The position numbers and the translations under genes are program-made. DNA of 64,000 nt from Mesorhizobium wenxiniae (GTDB lineage Bacteria; Pseudomonadota; Alphaproteobacteria; Rhizobiales; Rhizobiaceae): positions 62,001 through 126,000 of the forward strand of contig NZ_NPKH01000041.1 of the NCBI RefSeq assembly GCF_002284535.1, given 5' to 3'. Positions 16,970-26,747 of the stretch are shown piece after piece (position 1 is the stretch's first letter; every line of letters begins with the position of its first letter). The notes beneath the pieces are model-generated. The model saw nothing but the letters and a program-made list of their open reading frames with translations, had not been told where the DNA came from and did not search any database.

Positions 16970-19900
16970 TCAGCTTGGACAGTCGCCAACTTCACGTTCG
17001 ACAGGAAGGAAGAAACGTCGCCGTTCGCATGCGGTCAGTTCGCGTGGAACAATCCCACGTGCGTAGTCAATGAGGTCCAGGGGTGTTTGGAACGCGCGAA
17101 TTATTCGGACGCTATCATCACCGGACACGATTGCGATCCTCGTTCCATCGGAATTGAAAGCCGCCCGCATCAGCGCCGGCCGGTTGGCCTCGTCCTCCCG
17201 GCTGGCAAGCACTGCGATCTCGCGCCCCGACTGCGCCGCCCAGAGCCTGACCGTGCGATCCTGAGACGACGTCGTCACGACATACAAACCGTTAGGACTG
17301 ATTTGCGCGCTGTCCACTGCGCCGCTGTGACCCCTGAGAACGACCTTTTCTGTTCCTACCGGAACGCTCCAGATTCGAACGGTCCCATCGCGTGAGGCAG
17401 TTAGGAGAGACTGACCGTCCTGGCTGAACGCGACTGCTGTCAGCTCGTCGCCGTGGCCCTTCAGCGTCGCGACACTGTTTCCGTCCTTGATCGACCAAAT
17501 CCGCGCGGTGCGGTCGAGTGAACCCGTGACAACCAGTTGGCCGTCTGGACTGAAAGCGGCCGCGGTGATTCGGTTCTGATGCCCGATGAGAACCTTGAAT
17601 TCAGTTCCGTCCGTCTTCAAAAGGTGGGCAGCGTTGTCGTCCGTCGCGGTAAGGACGAGATCCCCGTCCCGGCCGAAAATCGCCTGTGGCAGCTTCCCGC
17701 TTGTCTTGATGGTGGCCAGTTCGGCGCCGCTTGCCGCGTCCCACAACTGTGCGGTACCGTGAGCCGAACCCGCCGCTAACAGGTCTCCCTTGGGACTAAA
17801 CTGAATTTGAAGTAGCCCGTCACGAGATTTGAGCTGCGCGACCTCGCGTCTGCTTGCAACGTCCCAAACAAGAACTCGGCCCCCAAGAGATGCGGTTGCA
17901 ACGCGACTTCCATCAGGGCTGAACGTCGCACTTTGGACAGTTTCGAGTGTGTCAAGCTCGGCTATCTGACGTCCGCTTACAACCTCCCACAGGTGCGCTG
18001 CGCTATCCCCACCTCCAGTCAAAAGGTGCACATTATCGGGACTAAAGACCGCAAAGGTCGGCGGATATTCATGGGACAGCGCAGTTGTCAGAACCCCGTC
18101 GATATCCCAGAGCCGAGCGGTGCGATCGTGCGATGCAGTGAGAAGAATGCTGTTGTTAACTGGGCTGAATTCCACGTGCTCGACCAAGGCGTCATGGCCG
18201 ACGATGGTGGTGAGCAGCGACGTGCGCTCGACATCCCAAATACGAACCGTGCCGTTGAGGGAAGCGGCAGCCAAGAACCGATCGTCTTGGCTGAAGACGC
18301 TGTTCATCTCCTGATCGCGCTCATCCGGGCCCATGTAACTTAGTTTGAGCCCCGAGGACTCCTGGCCGAGCACGCCAAGCAAACTACCCGAGATTCCGTC
18401 CCAGAGTCGTGCGCTACCATCGAGTGATACCGTCGCAATTCGACGGCCGTCGTGACTGAACATTACGCCTTGTAATTGTGTGTCGCTCTTGTGACCGGCC
18501 AATGTCGCAATTTCCATGCCTTTCGACACGTCCCAAAGATGCGAAAGGAAAGGGTATGAAATTGGGCCCCACGAGCTTATCAGGATCCGGCTTCCGTCCG
18601 GGCTGAATGCGACGCTGTACGGCCAAGCGTTAACCCGCAGAGTCCGGTTCAGTTTGCCATCTTCCGCATTCCAGATAAGAACGGAGCGTTGATCGCGTTG
18701 TGCGATTGCGAAGCTCTGGCCATCGGGACTAAAGCTAGCCAGGGAGCTTCCACGTCTCTCTACACTTAGGATTTTCCTTCCGGTTTGAGCGTCCCAGAGT
18801 GATGCATCGCTGTTCTCCCCCGCTGTCAGCACGCGGGTGCCGTTTGGGCTGAAAATCGCCGTAGGAAAATTGCCGACCGGCTGAAGTAAAAAGAGCTGCT
18901 CCCCTGAGGTGGCGTTCCAGATGCGCGCGGTGCCATCTCTAGCAACTGTAATGACGCGGCTTCCGTCCGGGCTGAACTCGGCTCTCTCAACGGCGCCTTG
19001 GTGGCCCTTCAGAACCGCAGTCTCGGTACCATTCAGGGCGTCCCAAATGCGTGCCGTCGCGTCATGCGATGAGGTGACAATGCGGTCGCCGGTCCGATTG
19101 AAAGCTGCATGTGTCACACTGGCGTGTTGGTGGAAGATCCTCGTTTGACGATGCGCTAACAAAGCCTTGTAAAGCGCGGCCTCCGCTTCAACGATGTACG
19201 GGCGTCTGTGTTCAGATGTGCCCGTCGGCAGCGCTTCGAGCGCCAGCAAAACCGCGGCTTCAGTATTACCGCTCGTTGCGGTTTGCTGCGAAAGAAACGC
19301 AAGCGAAAGAGACTGGTTGCGCAGCGCCTGGTCGCGCGCCTCAAGGGCCTTCCTCTCGGCCGACCTGGCCTTGTCCGCGCTCATTTGCGCCAGCACCGCC
19401 TGCCGCATTGCTTCCTGCTGTCCTCTGAACCCGATGAATGCGCCTGCTCCAGCCAAGAGAGCCAACACCGTCGCGACAATGGCCGCATAGCGCGTACGTC
19501 GTGCCAGCTGTATCGCAGCAGTTGCTGCCAGATCCCGACGCTCAGCTTCTCCCGCGAGCCGGTCGGCCTCGCGCTCCAAGCGTTCGCGTCTTGCTACTTC
19601 AGCAGCCTCGATCAGTGCCCGCTCTGCTTGCCGGTCCTTCTCCTCTCTCTCCTTCTGGGCACGTGAGGACGCCTCGATGTATTCAACGACTTGATCGTCG
19701 ACTTCCTGGCGTCTCGACAGCAGCAATTCCTCGCCCTCGGCGAGACGCTTGCCGGACGGCAGCAAAAGATCGCGGTTCTTGTTGTCCGAGTGCCATCGAT
19801 GGGCGTCAGCCTTGAGCCGAGCCCGCGTCTCGAGGAAGCTCCTATTCGCGTTGACAATGTCGCTGGCGCGCGGCCAGCGGCTGAGCAGCGCTTCATGGGC

Positions 19901-21580
19901 CACGCGGACGAAGACATGGCCCGCGGCATCTTCATCACTGACGAGGAGCCGGGCGGCGATCAGCGCGTCGACGAGAGCCAATCGTGCCGGCTTTCCAGCC
20001 GCTTCGCTGAGCAGGACTGGACTTGCCGTAACAGTTTCATCGCCCGGACGCACCGTGGTGAGAGCGCGCAGCACCGCCGGCAATTCCTCCTGGATGTCGG
20101 GCGGGAGCGCGTCTACGACTTCATCGGCGCGGCGCGCGATCGCCCCTTCGAGGCCGCCAAGCGCACGATACGCAGCAAAGGTGAGGATCCGGCGCTCCCG
20201 GCCCACCTCGTACAGCGCATCGAGAACGAATTCGAGAAGCGGCAACGATCCGGGATCGGCGGCTGCCGCGTCCTGCAGCACATCATCGAGCCGCCCCAGA
20301 TCGGCACGCTCCTCGAAGCGGAGCCCGGCAGCACGAGCCGGCTCGCGAATGATCTGGGCGATCTCAGGGCTCGTCGGCGGCAAGAGTTCATAGCTGCTGA
20401 GGCCGTCCTTCAGCGCCGAGAAGCCTCGGACTTCGCCGCAGCGGTGAAAGAAATCCGACCGGATCGTCGCAATCACCCAGACCAGTCCGCTGCCGGCGAA
20501 CGCCGCCAAGAGCCGCACAAGCCCTTCGCGCGACGCCGGTTCCTTCTCCGTCGTGAACAGCTCCTCTGTCTGATCGATGGCGATCAGCAATCGTATTTGC
20601 GAAGGGACCGAGCCAGCGGCGGTGGCTGCTTTGCCGAGTGCCTGGCGGATCAGAGTCAGCGCGCGATCGGGAGCGCTTCGACAAAGTTGAGTCAGCTCTG
20701 CCGCTGTCAGTTCGAGAGCCAACTCGGGCAAAGCACCTTCGCGAAGCAGTCCCGCGGTCAACGAGGCGACAGCATCAGGTCCTTCGGACGGGCGGATCAG
20801 GCAACGGCGCCACAAACTGATGCCTACCACTGCGCCAGGTCGGGTGATTGAAGGCATCAGCCCTGCGCGCAGAAGAGAAGACTTGCCGGAGCCGCTCATC
20901 CCGTAGATGAGCAAAAATGCTTTGCCGTTGGCTGCCAGCTGCTCCAGTCTTTCGGTGCAAGCAGTGATCGCCCGCGCTCTGCCGAAAAAGAGGTCGGCGT
21001 TTTCAAATTCGAAGACGTCGAGACCGCGAAAAGGCGACCTGACCTGTTCCTCCGAAGCGAGGGGTACACGATAGACGTGCACAGGTCGGGCGATATTCTT
21101 CACCTTGTGCTCGCCAAGATCTATGAAGTCGAGCGAAAGCCGATCGCGAGCCTGCGCATAGATTGCCTCGGAGACACATATTCCGCCCGGCCGTGATAAC
21201 GGTTCCAAACGCGCGGCGACGTTGACGCCGTCGCCCATGAGGTTGTCACCCTCTACGACGACATCGCCGAGGTTGATGCCGATGCGAAATCGCAGGCGGC
21301 CTGGCTCGGGGAGGTCGGCGTTCTGCCTATCGATTTCCAACTGGATTTCGGTGGCACACCGCAGCGCCTCGACAGGGCTTGCGAACTCCGCGATGACACT
21401 GTCTCCGGCGCTGCCGAACACCCGTCCCTCATGGTGCACAATCAGCCGGTCAATGATCTGGCGATAGGCTCTCAGGGTCGCAAGAGTACCTTCCTCATCC
21501 CTGCCTATCAGCCGGCTGTAGCCGACCACATCGGCTGCAAGGATGGCAGCCATTCTGCGCTGAACGCGATCCACGGCCAT
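16970..21580 (-). CDS. Class III adenylate/guanylate cyclase - NTPase - WD40 repeat protein
   Basis: 1536 residues; start at 21580 supported by GGGAG 7 bases upstream. Order: class III cyclase domain (residues ~5-185; AAILAADVVGYSRL and GSAGDSVIAEF give the two metal-binding Asp); a STAND-like P-loop NTPase (~190-560; linker SPFRGLDVFEFENADLFFGR, Walker A YGMSGSGKSS, ADP-side IAIDQTEELF); a charged coiled-coil-like stretch (~600-690); one membrane span (~695-715); then roughly 14-16 WD40 repeats (FSPDGSRVxTAS...ARIWD units) to the end. It probably makes cAMP or cGMP in response to a partner bound by the WD40 propellers. Similar multi-domain cyclases are abundant in rhizobia; the signal is unknown. 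Confidence 0.93.
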   Translation of the reverse strand: MAVDRVQRRMAAILAADVVGYSRLIGRDEEGTLATLRAYRQIIDRLIVHHEGRVFGSAGDSVIAEFASPVEALRCATEIQLEIDRQNADLPEPGRLRFRIGINLGDVVVEGDNLMGDGVNVAARLEPLSRPGGICVSEAIYAQARDRLSLDFIDLGEHKVKNIARPVHVYRVPLASEEQVRSPFRGLDVFEFENADLFFGRARAITACTERLEQLAANGKAFLLIYGMSGSGKSSLLRAGLMPSITRPGAVVGISLWRRCLIRPSEGPDAVASLTAGLLREGALPELALELTAAELTQLCRSAPDRALTLIRQALGKAATAAGSVPSQIRLLIAIDQTEELFTTEKEPASREGLVRLLAAFAGSGLVWVIATIRSDFFHRCGEVRGFSALKDGLSSYELLPPTSPEIAQIIREPARAAGLRFEERADLGRLDDVLQDAAAADPGSLPLLEFVLDALYEVGRERRILTFAAYRALGGLEGAIARRADEVVDALPPDIQEELPAVLRALTTVRPGDETVTASPVLLSEAAGKPARLALVDALIAARLLVSDEDAAGHVFVRVAHEALLSRWPRASDIVNANRSFLETRARLKADAHRWHSDNKNRDLLLPSGKRLAEGEELLLSRRQEVDDQVVEYIEASSRAQKEREEKDRQAERALIEAAEVARRERLEREADRLAGEAERRDLAATAAIQLARRTRYAAIVATVLALLAGAGAFIGFRGQQEAMRQAVLAQMSADKARSAERKALEARDQALRNQSLSLAFLSQQTATSGNTEAAVLLALEALPTGTSEHRRPYIVEAEAALYKALLAHRQTRIFHQHASVTHAAFNRTGDRIVTSSHDATARIWDALNGTETAVLKGHQGAVERAEFSPDGSRVITVARDGTARIWNATSGEQLFLLQPVGNFPTAIFSPNGTRVLTAGENSDASLWDAQTGRKILSVERRGSSLASFSPDGQSFAIAQRDQRSVLIWNAEDGKLNRTLRVNAWPYSVAFSPDGSRILISSWGPISYPFLSHLWDVSKGMEIATLAGHKSDTQLQGVMFSHDGRRIATVSLDGSARLWDGISGSLLGVLGQESSGLKLSYMGPDERDQEMNSVFSQDDRFLAAASLNGTVRIWDVERTSLLTTIVGHDALVEHVEFSPVNNSILLTASHDRTARLWDIDGVLTTALSHEYPPTFAVFSPDNVHLLTGGGDSAAHLWEVVSGRQIAELDTLETVQSATFSPDGSRVATASLGGRVLVWDVASRREVAQLKSRDGLLQIQFSPKGDLLAAGSAHGTAQLWDAASGAELATIKTSGKLPQAIFGRDGDLVLTATDDNAAHLLKTDGTEFKVLIGHQNRITAAAFSPDGQLVVTGSLDRTARIWSIKDGNSVATLKGHGDELTAVAFSQDGQSLLTASRDGTVRIWSVPVGTEKVVLRGHSGAVDSAQISPNGLYVVTTSSQDRTVRLWAAQSGREIAVLASREDEANRPALMRAAFNSDGTRIAIVSGDDSVRIIRAFQTPLDLIDYARGIVPRELTACERRRFFLPVEREVGDCPS

Positions 21581-22070
21581 AGCCAGCTCCCGCAATCCTG
21601 AAGCATCCTAAAGGAAATGGCGGCCGATGAGGAGGGAGGCACCAAGCTTACCCGAAGGACGGCGTTGGCAATTATTCCTTTTGACCTCAACGCACAGTTT
21701 CAGCCTTTGTGCGGGGAAATCAAATCCCAGGCGGTTCTGCCACTACCAGCATAATTCTAGTTTTATTGATCGTCCATTGGACCTCCATCCCGTGGCGCAC
21801 TTGCGACAACGGGACACCGGCATAAGTCCCGCCTATCGACCGAAGATCGCGTTTTCGCACACGGCTTCAAAATTGCCATTCGCAAACGACCGGGTTTGAC
21901 CTGACCCGGACTTCCAAGGTGGTTCCACGGAACGGCAGCTAGGGATCAACTTATTCCGTAGCGCGAGCGAGTCTGGACGACTGGAACGGATCGTGAGCCG
22001 AAATTCAAACTGAGACACTACCGAAACTTGAGACGAGGCGTCAGGCGGCAATCGAGCGGCCGATTACCAA
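21581..22070. other. Intergenic region without recognisable gene
   Basis: About 490 bases between the start of the cyclase-WD40 gene and the lpxXL terminator. Composition is less GC-rich than coding DNA (runs such as TTCTAGTTTTATTG near 21755), consistent with the promoter region of the cyclase gene. No convincing ORF, RNA gene or repeat was seen. Confidence 0.5.
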
Positions 22071-22096
22071 ACAAAAACCCGCCTCGGCGGGCGGGT
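22071..22096 (-). terminator. Intrinsic terminator of the acpXL-lpxXL operon
   Basis: On the minus strand a 7-bp stem ACCCGCC/GGCGGGT with a 6-base loop is followed by TTTTTGTTTGG. It lies 18 bases beyond the lpxXL stop, as expected for the end of the operon. Confidence 0.8.
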
Positions 22097-22113
22097 CGTT
22101 GGCGCAAATCTGC

Positions 22114-23109
22114 TCAGGCGGCTTCGCCGCGCTGTCTCGCCCGGCGATGCTTTCCGCGCGGGCCGCTGATCTCCCACCTTTTGTGGAACCACATCCACTG
22201 GCCGGGATCCTCGCGCACCCAGCGCTCGACCACGTCGTTGAGCAGCTGGGTGGTGCCGTGGACGTCGACACTGCCGCCGGCGGTGCGCGGCAAGGTCAGT
22301 CTGTCCTCGATCTCGAGCCGGAAGCGGTTGCTGGGCAAGCGCACGCAGCGCGCCGGATAGACATCGCAGTCATAGTGCCGCGCCAGGGTGCCCAGAACCC
22401 GATTGCTTTCGCATGGGCGGCCGAAGAATGTCGTTTCGAGTCCGCTCGAGAATTTCTGGTCGACGAGCACGCCGATATTGCCGCCTTTCTCCAGGATTGC
22501 CGCCAGCGCGAACGAAGCGCCGGTGGAGGAGGGCAGAAGCGAGCCCATGGTCGAGCGGCGAGTCGAGAGGATGTAGTCGGCAAGATAGGGGTTGTTGGGC
22601 GGGCGAAACAGCGCCGTGATGTTCATGCCGAAAGTGGCTGCCGCCACCGGAAGCAGTTCGAAATTGCCGAGATGCCCGGTGAAGATGATATGCGGTTTTT
22701 GCTCGCCGGCGATATGCACGAAGTGCTCGATCCCCTTGACCTCGATGCGGCCCGGTTTCGTCGCGGCGGGATCGTAGTCGAACAGGGCGTCGAGAAAGAT
22801 GTATTCCGCGGCGAGCCGAGCCATGTTGCCCCACATGTCGGACGCGATGGCCTGGATCTCGCGGTCGCTCTTTTCCGGATAGGCGTTGTGCAGATTGGCG
22901 ATGGCGACGTTGTGGCGCCCCACCCACGGGCCAATGCGACGGGCGGCGCGGTCGGCGAAATTGAGCGCGCTGTCGACCGGCAGCAGACGCAGCAGCCAGA
23001 TTATCGTCATCGCGGCGCGCGCAAGCAGCCAGTAGTTGAACTGGCGCAGCCGCCTGCCGTGGCGGAACGCCAAGTCCCTGCGGAGCTTCTTGAATGCGTT
23101 GCCGACCAT
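22114..23109 (-). CDS. lpxXL: Lipid A very-long-chain / lauroyl acyltransferase LpxXL
   Basis: 331 residues, LpxL/HtrB family. The catalytic HX4E motif is in FTGHLGNFELLP (about residue 145); GVLVDQKFSSGLETTFFGRP and MWFHKRW are further family motifs. A membrane anchor lies at residues ~27-45. It is the last gene of the cluster acpXL-fabF2-fabF1-adh-lpxXL, so by context it moves the 27-hydroxyoctacosanoyl-type chain from AcpXL to the lipid A precursor at the inner membrane. A terminator follows. The specific LpxXL call rests on context; sequence alone supports the acyltransferase family. Confidence 0.9.
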   Translation of the reverse strand: MVGNAFKKLRRDLAFRHGRRLRQFNYWLLARAAMTIIWLLRLLPVDSALNFADRAARRIGPWVGRHNVAIANLHNAYPEKSDREIQAIASDMWGNMARLAAEYIFLDALFDYDPAATKPGRIEVKGIEHFVHIAGEQKPHIIFTGHLGNFELLPVAAATFGMNITALFRPPNNPYLADYILSTRRSTMGSLLPSSTGASFALAAILEKGGNIGVLVDQKFSSGLETTFFGRPCESNRVLGTLARHYDCDVYPARCVRLPSNRFRLEIEDRLTLPRTAGGSVDVHGTTQLLNDVVERWVREDPGQWMWFHKRWEISGPRGKHRRARQRGEAA

Positions 23110-23146
23110 TCCTAGCCCATAATGTTTTTAGACAGCAACATCATGG

Positions 23147-24175
23147 TCAGCCGACGCGCAGGATGATCTTGCCGAACACGTCGCGGCCTTCCATGCGCTT
23201 CAGCGCGGCGTCGATGCCGTCGAAGCCGACTTCGGTGTCGATAACCGGAGAAACCACCCCCGCCGCCATTTTCTGCATGGCGTCGGCCATGTTTTGTATA
23301 CGGCAGCCGAAGGAGCCGAGCAGCTTCAGCTGCTGCTGGAACAATTGCATCAGATTGATCTGCGTCGAGACGCCCGAGGTCGAGCCGCAGGTCACCAGGC
23401 GACCGCCGCGTTTCAGGCACAGCATCGAGGCGGCAAAGGTGTCGGCGCCGACATGCTCGAAGACGACATCGACGCCCTTCTTCTTCGTCAGTTTGCGCAC
23501 GATGCCTTCGAAACGGTCCTCGCGATAGTTGATGACGTGGTCGGCGCCAAGCGCCTTCGCCTTGTCGATCTTGTCGCTCGAGCCGACCGTTGTGATCACA
23601 GTGCAGCCCATTTTCTTTGCCAGCTGGATCGCGGCGGAGCCGATGCCCGAGCCGCCGGCATGGATGAGGATGGTTTCGCCGGGCTGCAACCTGGCATTGT
23701 CGAACAGCATGTGTTCGACCGTGCCGAAGGTGACGGGCGCGACGGCCGCGCCGATGTCCGTCACGCCGGGCGGGGCGGGGACCAGCAGGCGCGCCGGCAG
23801 GTTGATCTTCTCTTGCGCAAAGCCATCGAGATGGAAGCCGTGAACGCCCGAGACATTATCGCAGAGATTGTCGCGGCCTTCGCGGCAGGCGCGGCAAAGC
23901 CCGCAGGTGCGCGCGCCGTAGATCGACACAAGCTGTCCGGGTACAAGGCTGGAGACGCCGGGGCCGACCGCCTCGACCTCGCCGGAAGCTTCGGCGCCGA
24001 CGACCAGCGGCAGCTTGCGCTTGGCGAAGGCCATGCCGCGCCAGCCCCAGACGTCGATATGATTGAGCGCCACGGCTTTGATGCGCAGCGTCACTTCGCC
24101 CAGCGCAGGCTGCGGCGGAGGCGGCAGGTCCACCGTTTCAAGGCGGCGGTCCTCGATAAGTTGCAATGCGCGCAT
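23147..24175 (-). CDS. Zinc-type alcohol dehydrogenase (VLCFA cluster adh)
   Basis: 342 residues, medium-chain dehydrogenase/reductase. N-terminal GroES-like domain with a structural-zinc-like Cys cluster (ARTCGLCRACREGRDNLC) and HIDVWGWRG; nucleotide-binding domain with IHAGGSGIGSAAIQLAKKMG near residue 165. It sits between fabF1 and lpxXL in the conserved rhizobial cluster for the hydroxylated C28 acyl chain; its exact reaction in that pathway is not established. The start at 24175 is the one matching the family N-terminus (MRALQL). Confidence 0.9.
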   Translation of the reverse strand: MRALQLIEDRRLETVDLPPPPQPALGEVTLRIKAVALNHIDVWGWRGMAFAKRKLPLVVGAEASGEVEAVGPGVSSLVPGQLVSIYGARTCGLCRACREGRDNLCDNVSGVHGFHLDGFAQEKINLPARLLVPAPPGVTDIGAAVAPVTFGTVEHMLFDNARLQPGETILIHAGGSGIGSAAIQLAKKMGCTVITTVGSSDKIDKAKALGADHVINYREDRFEGIVRKLTKKKGVDVVFEHVGADTFAASMLCLKRGGRLVTCGSTSGVSTQINLMQLFQQQLKLLGSFGCRIQNMADAMQKMAAGVVSPVIDTEVGFDGIDAALKRMEGRDVFGKIILRVG

Positions 24176-24212
24176 TGAGCCTGTCGGTTCTGTTAAGCGG
24201 GAAAAGGCTCGC

Positions 24213-25484
24213 TTAGACTGGTTCCCGCGCCATGACAAGGCAGGTGTTCTGGCCGCCGAAGCCGAAGGAGTTCGACAGCACCGTGCCGACCTTGGCGTTG
24301 CGCTTCTTGTTCGGTACCACGTCGAGCACGATCGCCGGATCGGGATTGTCGTAATTGATGGTCGGCGGGATCACGCTCTCGCGCATGGTCATCAGCGAAA
24401 ACGCGGCCTCGACGGCGCCGGCGGCCGACAGCGTGTGGCCGATCATCGACTTGTTCGACGAGATCGGCATCGAGCCGATCCGCTCGCCGAACACGGTCGA
24501 CAGCGAGAGATGCTCCATCTTGTCGTTTTCCGGCGTCGAGGTGCCATGAGCATTGACATAATCGATCTCGTCCTCGCCCAAGCCGGCATCGGCGAGGGCG
24601 GCGCGAACGGCGGCGATCGCCGGCGAACCGTCCGGCTTCGAGCGGGTGCGGTGGAAATCGTCGGCCTTCTCGCCGCAGCCGCGCAGGATGCCGAGGATGG
24701 TCGCGCCGCGGGCCAGTGCGGCCTGCAGCGACTCCAGCACAAGCGCGCCCGAGCCCTCGGCCAGCACGAAGCCGTCGCGATCCTTGGAGAACGGCTTGGA
24801 CGCCCTTTCGGGGATGTCGTTATGCGTGGAGAGCGCCGAAAGCAGCGAGAAACGGATCAGCGCCTCGGCCGTCGCCGAGCCGTCGGCGCCGATCGACAGC
24901 GCCCTGTCGCATTCGCCGCGGCGGATCGCCTCGACGCCGAGCTGGATCGAGGTGGCGCCCGAGGCGCAGGCCGTCGACAGCGTGATCGGCAGGCCGCGCG
25001 TGCCAAAACGGTCGGCGAGCCGGTCGGCGATCGAACCGAACTGGGTGGTTTCGAAGACATCGAGTTCCTTCAAGCCGCGCGCCACGCGAAGCAGCCGTTC
25101 GGCGCCGATGTCGTGCTTGTCGGAATTGTAGAGCGAAAAGCGCTCGCTCCAGTCGAGTTCGACCGGCGGCGAGGCGAGGAAAAGCGGCCCGCCGAAATCG
25201 CCCGAATCAAGGCCGGCTTCGGCCACGGCTTCCTGCGCGGCGATCTCGGCGAGATCGTAGGTAAGAAGACTGGCGCCCTTGGAGCTCGACGGCAGGAAAT
25301 CGACCATGCCGGAGATGCGGGTGTTCAGATGGTCAACCGGAAAGCGGGTGATCGGATGGATGCCGGACTTGCCCGCGGTGAGCGCTGCCCAATTGTCGGC
25401 CTTGCCGACGCCCAGCGAAGTCACCACGCCGATACCGGTGACGGCGACGATCGGCCTGCCCATGTGGTCGTTCAGATTGGCCAT
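24213..25484 (-). CDS. fabF1: Beta-ketoacyl-ACP synthase, FabF1XL type
   Basis: 423 residues. A full KAS II type active site: Cys in LSTACASGATS (near residue 175), His in NAHGTSTPENDKME and His in SMIGHTLSAAGAVE, plus a C-terminal SNSFGFGGQNTCLV loop. It condenses malonyl units onto acyl-AcpXL during elongation to the very-long-chain fatty acid of lipid A. GGGA precedes the ATG. It lies 16 bases after the KAS-like partner gene, which lacks the catalytic Cys, so the two probably form a KS-alpha/KS-beta pair. Confidence 0.93.
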   Translation of the reverse strand: MANLNDHMGRPIVAVTGIGVVTSLGVGKADNWAALTAGKSGIHPITRFPVDHLNTRISGMVDFLPSSSKGASLLTYDLAEIAAQEAVAEAGLDSGDFGGPLFLASPPVELDWSERFSLYNSDKHDIGAERLLRVARGLKELDVFETTQFGSIADRLADRFGTRGLPITLSTACASGATSIQLGVEAIRRGECDRALSIGADGSATAEALIRFSLLSALSTHNDIPERASKPFSKDRDGFVLAEGSGALVLESLQAALARGATILGILRGCGEKADDFHRTRSKPDGSPAIAAVRAALADAGLGEDEIDYVNAHGTSTPENDKMEHLSLSTVFGERIGSMPISSNKSMIGHTLSAAGAVEAAFSLMTMRESVIPPTINYDNPDPAIVLDVVPNKKRNAKVGTVLSNSFGFGGQNTCLVMAREPV

Positions 25485-25500
25485 GACTTGTCCCGGATCT

Positions 25501-26691
25501 TTAATCGGCGGCGTTGACCAACGCCAAGCCCTCGAATTGGTGATAGCCGACCGCCGTTGCAAGGACGGTCCTGGGAATGCCGTTGAACGGCTTCTCGGTG
25601 GCGGGGTCAAAAGCCGGGTAGGCGGCCTTACGTTCGACAGCCAGTGCCGCCAGCGCCACGGCGAAGGGAAACTGTGCTTCCTTCATGTGGCCGGTCAGCG
25701 TCGAAAAGCCGCGTGCGGCAATCGCCGGATTGGCGTCGAGCGCCGATTTCTCGGCAGCAGTAGCGGTATGAGCACCCGAAGCGCCCGAAATCGTCAGCAA
25801 CTCGCCGTTCGGCAATGCCGCCTGCCTGAGCAGGGCGGCAATCTCGGCATCGAGTTCGCCCTGCCGGCGTTTTGCGCGTCCGGATATGACCGGGCCGAGT
25901 TCGGCATAGATCTTTCGCCCGCGGCTGATCGCATGTTCGCGCTGTTCCAGGACAAGAAACGCGCCGCCTGATCCAGTCACCACGCCACCGCCTTGCAGGC
26001 CTTGTCTCTGCCAGACCGGCCTCCAGGGGCCGCGATGCAGATAGCCGGCCAGTTCATAGCCAAGCAGCATGTCCGAATGCTCGGTCTGGAAGGCGCCGCC
26101 GACCAGGATATGCGTCGACTGGCCGGAGCGGATACGTGCGGCGGCCGTCTCGACGGCAGCGACGCCGGCGCCTTCCTCGCCCATGAAGGTGCGCGACGAG
26201 CCGGTCACCTTGTGAACGATCGAGATGTTGCCGGCGAGCAGGTTGGAAAGCTGCGCCAGAAACAGCGTCGGCCGCAACTCGGTGGTTAGTTTCTCGTTGA
26301 GCAGGACGTCACGGTCGTTGCGGCTTTCCGAAGCGGCGAGAATGTCGGCGTCGACGGTTTCGTCGCGCTCGCCGCCGCCGGCAGCCACCACCATGTCCAT
26401 GGTCGTGCAAAGTTCGTCATTGCCCTTGATGCCGGCGTCGTCGAGCGCCATGCCGGCGGCGTACGTGCCGAGCCTTTGCCAGGTTTCCATCTGCCGCTGG
26501 TCGCCGCGCTTGGCGATCTGCAGGTTCCAGTCGATCTCCGGCAGCGGGTGGACGGTGTAGGGCGAGAAGCGCGATGCTTCGAGCACGGGTTCCAGGCCGG
26601 GCTGGGCGAGTTTGCGCCAATGCGCATCCGGACCTTCGCCCAGCGAAGAGACAAGGCCGATGCCTGATATGACGACGTGGTGGGGACTCAT
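25501..26691 (-). CDS. fabF2: Ketosynthase-like protein FabF2XL, catalytic Cys missing
   Basis: 396 residues of thiolase/ketosynthase fold. Where active KAS enzymes have a TACA/S nucleophile, this protein reads KVTGSSRTFMGEE, with no Cys. The two His positions survive (SGAHTATAAEK, TGHMKEAQFPF). It therefore resembles the chain-length-factor (KS-beta) partner of type II polyketide synthases and probably works with FabF1 to set the long chain length. The start follows acpXL by 56 bases. In the usual rhizobial cluster a fabZ gene sits in that space; it is absent here. Confidence 0.87.
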   Translation of the reverse strand: MSPHHVVISGIGLVSSLGEGPDAHWRKLAQPGLEPVLEASRFSPYTVHPLPEIDWNLQIAKRGDQRQMETWQRLGTYAAGMALDDAGIKGNDELCTTMDMVVAAGGGERDETVDADILAASESRNDRDVLLNEKLTTELRPTLFLAQLSNLLAGNISIVHKVTGSSRTFMGEEGAGVAAVETAAARIRSGQSTHILVGGAFQTEHSDMLLGYELAGYLHRGPWRPVWQRQGLQGGGVVTGSGGAFLVLEQREHAISRGRKIYAELGPVISGRAKRRQGELDAEIAALLRQAALPNGELLTISGASGAHTATAAEKSALDANPAIAARGFSTLTGHMKEAQFPFAVALAALAVERKAAYPAFDPATEKPFNGIPRTVLATAVGYHQFEGLALVNAAD

Positions 26692-26747
26692 GGGCGGTTG
26701 TTGTGGGTCAGGTTTGAAGGCGCATCAAGATCGCGGGCTGAACCATT

